Below, one piece after another: positions 44,201-46,841 of a DNA stretch of 46,841 nt; position 1 is the stretch's first letter; each line of letters opens with the position of its first letter. The stretch comes from a virus. The DNA lies in IMG/VR virus record IMGVR_UViG_3300030117_007801, positions 1-46,841 of that record; one strand, written 5' to 3'. A program made the position numbers and the translations under genes. Under the pieces are notes generated by a model. That model had not been told where the DNA came from and ran no database searches. It was given only the letters and a program-made list of their open reading frames with translations.

Positions 44201-44666
44201 TGTTTCTTTTTCATCTTATTCAACAATTAAAGAATTAGATACTTCTGAAACTAGTGGAGTAGTTTCTTTTTACAATATTGAAACATTTAAAAGCACACAA
44301 GTTTTACAATCTAATTATGATGCTTTCTTTAGCGAATCAGACACAACTTTTGATTTACAAAATGAAAACAGTTTTGGTTTGCTTGTTGTAAAATTTGATG
44401 AATTAAGAACTCAAATACAAAACTTATCATCTTCGAGCGCTTATTATTCTACTGTTAATGATATTTTAAATAATGGTGGTGGTTTTATATGTAGGATTTT
44501 ATATAAGAATCAATCTGTTAAAATAAAAATTCCTAATTCAGATGTTTCCGCAAAAAGAGTTCTTCTTGGCCGTGTTAGTAACACGGTTGTCGAAAATGCT
44601 GAGTCATCGTTTTTGAATTTAAAATTATTTATATATAATAATAAAGATCAAATAGTAGAGGTGTAA
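41277..44666 (+). CDS. Lambda J-like tail tip / central hub protein (1129 aa)
   Basis: FLKTVDLICEGPIEGLVD at ~60-77 and the segment FAPFLKWTDNPAWIFYDICV, then SRYGLGNG, at ~380-410 are classic gpJ landmarks. KGQARRAGEWMLATNRFENE then VAFVTDIQGLILSPSDVIEI at ~780-820 is the hub domain that ends the conserved J core. A variable region of ~300 residues follows and ends KLFIYNNKDQIVEV. Lambda J puts its fibronectin and receptor-binding parts in the same chain. Here the chain stops and a second gene follows after 13 bp, so J function seems split over two proteins. Confidence 0.85.
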   Translation: MIYDKDEFFVTSAVSSINEGRLVEDTSEDSSSENESTQDQGAFKKTSTNKLESTQFLKTVDLICEGPIEGLVDKEGNSLKYLGAEEVSDLVLAKGIYYNDVALLDSNTNKFNYVTSNFKIDYGEEFSSFGDFPSTIFNYKKQMFLNENNHQLGAQGGVSNEFFSIKKDGGIVSFFGAATQRLLNKFTKASEILSKIESAKSDCTPFNHKIKNKYCDSLKVQIAIDSLYSITSGGSTASSHLEFVVQLSETASANTVYTYVSINGVSKGGVYVVNIPFELNLVNDGLREYIVSVFPLTAKIPPTTADVTKNFSVHSIVEQVRKKGIFSYPFSSKVSAVVSSDHFQSDPDRTFDLKLKKINIPVNYDPEAREYSGVWDGTFAPFLKWTDNPAWIFYDICVNSRYGLGNGAINEKDLNKWDLYKISTYCDTLVKTFAPQKYKEDEFSTAQFAGQDLKAVYIDKSVSGLNLRDAKVKYCPVYKGGDFYSKNGGAQNSIIYLYDLYNEVDGRVFSNNFKKIVWNVREGKIEEGKFTVTAEGQGRVFRLDLGNDFGAKSKIESYPNDDLLNKVKEDIIVEDDPEKDLSIRLGASCKNSEEKAKQSVILFYSENYSDQIQIEHIVNYFSEDIFPSDYRPKDPSTNRIPVLKGRCVPKCIGYSDALESRFTANVYIDNSVECLKILNDLASIFRGMAYYKNNFITSTVDVDKRPVYTFNNTNVKDGLFTYASGSLDGNYSVAKVLYKDKNNVFEDAVEIIEDSELIKEYGIVVKEILGFGITSKGQARRAGEWMLATNRFENETVAFVTDIQGLILSPSDVIEIKDQQNSSSTIQGRVVSIDYDDCYIIVDRKIDVNLIDSEINFIVDSTVVNPSKTVSSDGIFDANPNFQSFTIQSIENNTNKIYLHKTNNIDFLPAVSAGTPFTINAIRSNEPTQNLYKIVSIAEEDANQYSFFCIKHSPNKYSSIDDKTFDAREENAGGPVSFSSYSTIKELDTSETSGVVSFYNIETFKSTQVLQSNYDAFFSESDTTFDLQNENSFGLLVVKFDELRTQIQNLSSSSAYYSTVNDILNNGGGFICRILYKNQSVKIKIPNSDVSAKRVLLGRVSNTVVENAESSFLNLKLFIYNNKDQIVEV
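44570..44586. other. Dyad symmetry near the end of the J-like gene
   Basis: CCGTGTTA-g-TAACACGG: two perfect 8-bp arms around one base. It is too tight for a normal RNA hairpin but fits an operator-like dyad. It lies 80 bp before the stop of the J-like gene. Confidence 0.3.
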
Positions 44667-44679
44667 TAAATAGTGTATT

Positions 44680-46841
44680 ATGGTGCAAGCAACTGGACAA
44701 TTAAGCGAAAATGTTGGTAAGTTTGTTATAAATTCAGTATCCCTTAAAAATAAGGGATTTTACACTGTTTTTGACGACACTCAATCCCCTGAATCTTACA
44801 GTTTCAATGGGTCGGCTGATAAATTTGCTGTTGTAACAGCTTTACAGGATGGTGATTTATCTTTTGATTTAAATGTTTTTGATCCTTCTTCGTCAAAAAA
44901 TATATCTAGCGCTAAAATACGCTCTTTTGATTTTTCTGGTATTTCTGTAGATTTATATGACTATAATAGAACTTTTATTGCGCCTTTAGCGAATGGTCTG
45001 CAAAGCACAAATATTTTAGTAAAAAAACAACAAATAAAACAATATCTAAAAAGTAGCTCTTCTGATTATGAAACTTATGGTAGAACTTTCTTTGTTGATT
45101 TTAAAACTGTTGCTGTAGATGGATCTTCAGATACTTACACTTTATATATTGATTATCCTAAAGTAGAGATAACCGGTTTAGATATACAAAACACAAACCC
45201 CATAAGGGTGACTCCTTTGGTGAATGATTTTTCATACTTAAATACTATTGATATATATAGTACTCCTGATAATTCTATTTTGCCTACAGGTGTTTATGTA
45301 GATTATGATAAAGCTGAAAATTATCAAGTTGTACGTGAAAATTTTTCAAACGCTAGATACGCTAGGTCTATAAATATAGATGTTCCAGATTTAGTTTCTG
45401 GTTTTGTAGAAGTTTCAAATCCTTTAAATTTAGTATTAATACCAAGAGATTATTATTCAACAGGAGATTATTTCTTATCTTCTGGAATAAAAACAAGTTA
45501 TTATGACGATACTAATTTGCCTAGCGGCATAGATAATATAACAGGTTACATAAAAGTCGATCAAAATAAATACGACAAAGATTTAAATGCAAATGCTTTT
45601 ATCAAATGGGATGCTGTAAATTCAGATTATAGTTTAACTTTTGAAGCAGATGTATGCGAAAAAGATGATTCGGAGGTTTTAAATTATGTTATTTCTGCTA
45701 CTTATCCGAAACTAGAAAGCGTTTCGTCTATTATTCATGGAACTGGCTCTGGTATTAATATAAACAGTTTAGGTTCAAATTATTATTCTGGAACTTCACC
45801 TGTATTTTCAGCTTATGGGCAAAATGGTATTCAATGGCAGGATCATACTTTATATATTGATAATTATAATTCTTTGCCTTTAGGGTTATTTCCTACAGGC
45901 ACTGATTTAAAATATGTAACAGAGGTAAGGATGCCCAAAGGGCAAATATCCGATCCTAATTTATATTTTGTTTATAGTTATAATAGTGGTAGTAATGAAT
46001 TTTCTATATTACCTAGTGGTGGTCAATATACTGGAACTGTTTATACAGGAACTTACACCGGCTCTAAACATACTGGTCAACACTCGAATCCAGAAACATA
46101 TGGACCTTTTGGTTCCCGTGGTGTATCTGGATTAGTTCCTTTACCTGTCAATTATGAAACAGGTATATTATTAGCTTCAAGGTTAACAGGGTTTACTGGT
46201 GAATATGATTTTATTGCCTCGCAATTTGAGCCTCACATAAAAGTACCTGTAAAGCCAAATAAAGATTATGAAATAAAAGTAAGAGCATCTTATTCTGATG
46301 GAAGCTGCTCTGATTTTTCTGAAAGCTTATTTTTTACTTCTGGACAAGTGATTAATAACATGGAGCAGATTTTTTCTGGCAAATATGTTATAGCTGGTTC
46401 TGGAGCTACAGGTTTTATTCCTTTCTTTAGTGGAGAAGATTTAATACATAATTCTGAGATTTATCAAAACGAATCTGGCAGCATAGGTATTGGAATAACT
46501 GGAGACGATATTTCTGGTCAATTACATGTTGGTGGAGATGTTTTTGTTAATTTAGTTACTGAAGATCAAAATGCTGATAAAGTTTTAACATGGAACGCTG
46601 ATAGTAAATTAATTAGTTTTTCTACATCTGGTTTAAGTGGTGGAGGCACTGGAACTTCTGGAACTTCAGGAAGTAGTGGAACTTCAGGTTCTAGTGGCTC
46701 TTCTGGATCTAGTGGCTCTTCTGGATCTAGTGGATCTTCTGGGTCAAGTGGAACTTCAGGAACAAGTGGAACTTCTGGATCAAGCGGTTCTTCTGGATCT
46801 AGTGGATCTTCTGGATCTAGTGGATCTTCTGGATCAAGTGG
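44680..46841 (+). CDS. Second tail-tip / collagen-like fibre protein (N-terminal 720 aa; runs off window)
   Basis: ATG 44680 gives MVQATGQLSENVGKFVINSV, and the frame stays open to the window end. Residues ~1-590 are beta-rich. VKPNKDYEIKVRASYSDGSC SDFSES near 525-550 is the end of a fibronectin III-like domain, as in the distal part of lambda J. Then GSIGIGITGDDISGQLHVGG (near 603) is a GIGT-type fibre motif, and from 46645 the chain enters Gly-Ser/Thr-Ser triplets. The order hub, fibronectin, fibre motif, collagen implies the central or side fibre attached to J. The GTGTAA at 44661 overlaps the J-like stop. Confidence 0.85.
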   Translation, partial: MVQATGQLSENVGKFVINSVSLKNKGFYTVFDDTQSPESYSFNGSADKFAVVTALQDGDLSFDLNVFDPSSSKNISSAKIRSFDFSGISVDLYDYNRTFIAPLANGLQSTNILVKKQQIKQYLKSSSSDYETYGRTFFVDFKTVAVDGSSDTYTLYIDYPKVEITGLDIQNTNPIRVTPLVNDFSYLNTIDIYSTPDNSILPTGVYVDYDKAENYQVVRENFSNARYARSINIDVPDLVSGFVEVSNPLNLVLIPRDYYSTGDYFLSSGIKTSYYDDTNLPSGIDNITGYIKVDQNKYDKDLNANAFIKWDAVNSDYSLTFEADVCEKDDSEVLNYVISATYPKLESVSSIIHGTGSGININSLGSNYYSGTSPVFSAYGQNGIQWQDHTLYIDNYNSLPLGLFPTGTDLKYVTEVRMPKGQISDPNLYFVYSYNSGSNEFSILPSGGQYTGTVYTGTYTGSKHTGQHSNPETYGPFGSRGVSGLVPLPVNYETGILLASRLTGFTGEYDFIASQFEPHIKVPVKPNKDYEIKVRASYSDGSCSDFSESLFFTSGQVINNMEQIFSGKYVIAGSGATGFIPFFSGEDLIHNSEIYQNESGSIGIGITGDDISGQLHVGGDVFVNLVTEDQNADKVLTWNADSKLISFSTSGLSGGGTGTSGTSGSSGTSGSSGSSGSSGSSGSSGSSGSSGTSGTSGTSGSSGSSGSSGSSGSSGSSGSS
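44739..44758 (+). other. Perfect hairpin with short T run just inside the second tip gene
   Basis: ATCCCTTA-aaaa-TAAGGGAT: eight pairs, a four-base loop, then tttaca. It starts 59 nt after the ATG. Possible attenuator-like stem; it may equally be chance. Confidence 0.4.
46645..46841 (+). repeat. Gly-Ser-Ser collagen-like triplet repeat, block 3 (cut by window end)
   Basis: Gly-Thr-Gly-Thr-Ser then repeated Gly-Ser-Ser and Gly-Thr-Ser, with the same codon choices as the left-edge blocks. The window ends after two bases of a Gly codon. Confidence 0.95.

Noticed and set aside
1-46841. Diversity-generating retroelement acting on a fibre tip
   Set aside because: No reverse transcriptase and no template/variable repeat pair was seen.
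1-46841. tRNA or other structured RNA genes
   Set aside because: No cloverleaf-like segment was noticed; intergenic space totals only a few hundred bases.

Overview
This window is an A+T-rich stretch of a tailed-phage genome (Caudoviricetes, siphovirus-like). It is almost wholly virion tail genes, most of them recognisable as a phage lambda-type tail module. No host gene, tRNA, rRNA, IS element or CRISPR array was seen. Terminase, portal, capsid, lysis, replication and integration genes are absent, so this is a piece of a larger genome or an unusual tail-only element. Low G+C, GIGTxSP fibre motifs, GGxxPNFA motifs in the tape measure and Gly-Ser-Ser collagen-like strings recall aquatic (marine or freshwater) uncultured phages. 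That habitat assignment is inference.

Layout. (1) 1-2284: C-terminal part of a proline-free Gly-Ser-Ser collagen-like fibre, cut by the window edge. (2) 2312-13894: a 3860-residue fibre with 11 GIGTxSP motifs, about 164 repeats of 17 residues (NTTGxxNTAxGxxALxx) and a C-terminal peptidase S74 chaperone domain. (3) 13903-17265: two overlapping glycosyltransferase genes, a small unknown gene, a GT9-like gene and a probable neck adaptor, closed by a strong bidirectional terminator at 17286-17318. (4) 17340-20698, minus strand: FII-like, Z-like, U-like and tail-tube genes in lambda order but inverted. (5) 20699-20762: a divergent promoter region. (6) 20763-46841, plus strand: two overlapping tail-assembly-chaperone genes (probable frameshift pair), a 2469-residue tape measure, two tail-tube paralogues flanking a small fibre gene, then M-like, an orphan 924-residue protein, L-like, K-like (JAMM), I-like, J-like, and a second tip/fibre gene that runs off the window inside another Gly-Ser-Ser tract.

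How the genes fit together. The minus-strand set would make the neck and tail tube. The plus-strand set would make the chaperones, the ruler, the distal tail and the tip. The tip carries unusual inserted lectin-like (LamG/concanavalin-like) domains in the M- and L-like proteins. The collagen-like and S74 fibres would be the host-contacting appendages, and the adjacent glycosyltransferases may decorate them or the host surface.

Most notable features: the roughly 164-coil repeat fibre with one N-T-T/S sequon per repeat and recurrent Cys positions; the PD-(D/E)XK-like domain and its degenerate sister inside the tape measure; the L-like Fe-S ligand set split by about 500 residues; the JAMM / beta-grasp-GGG gene pair; an inverted neck/tube block; and a recurring AGTGTAA signal 8-13 nt before several unit-leading start codons. 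Both window ends lie in the same kind of Gly-Ser-Ser repeat, which suggests repeat-limited assembly ends.
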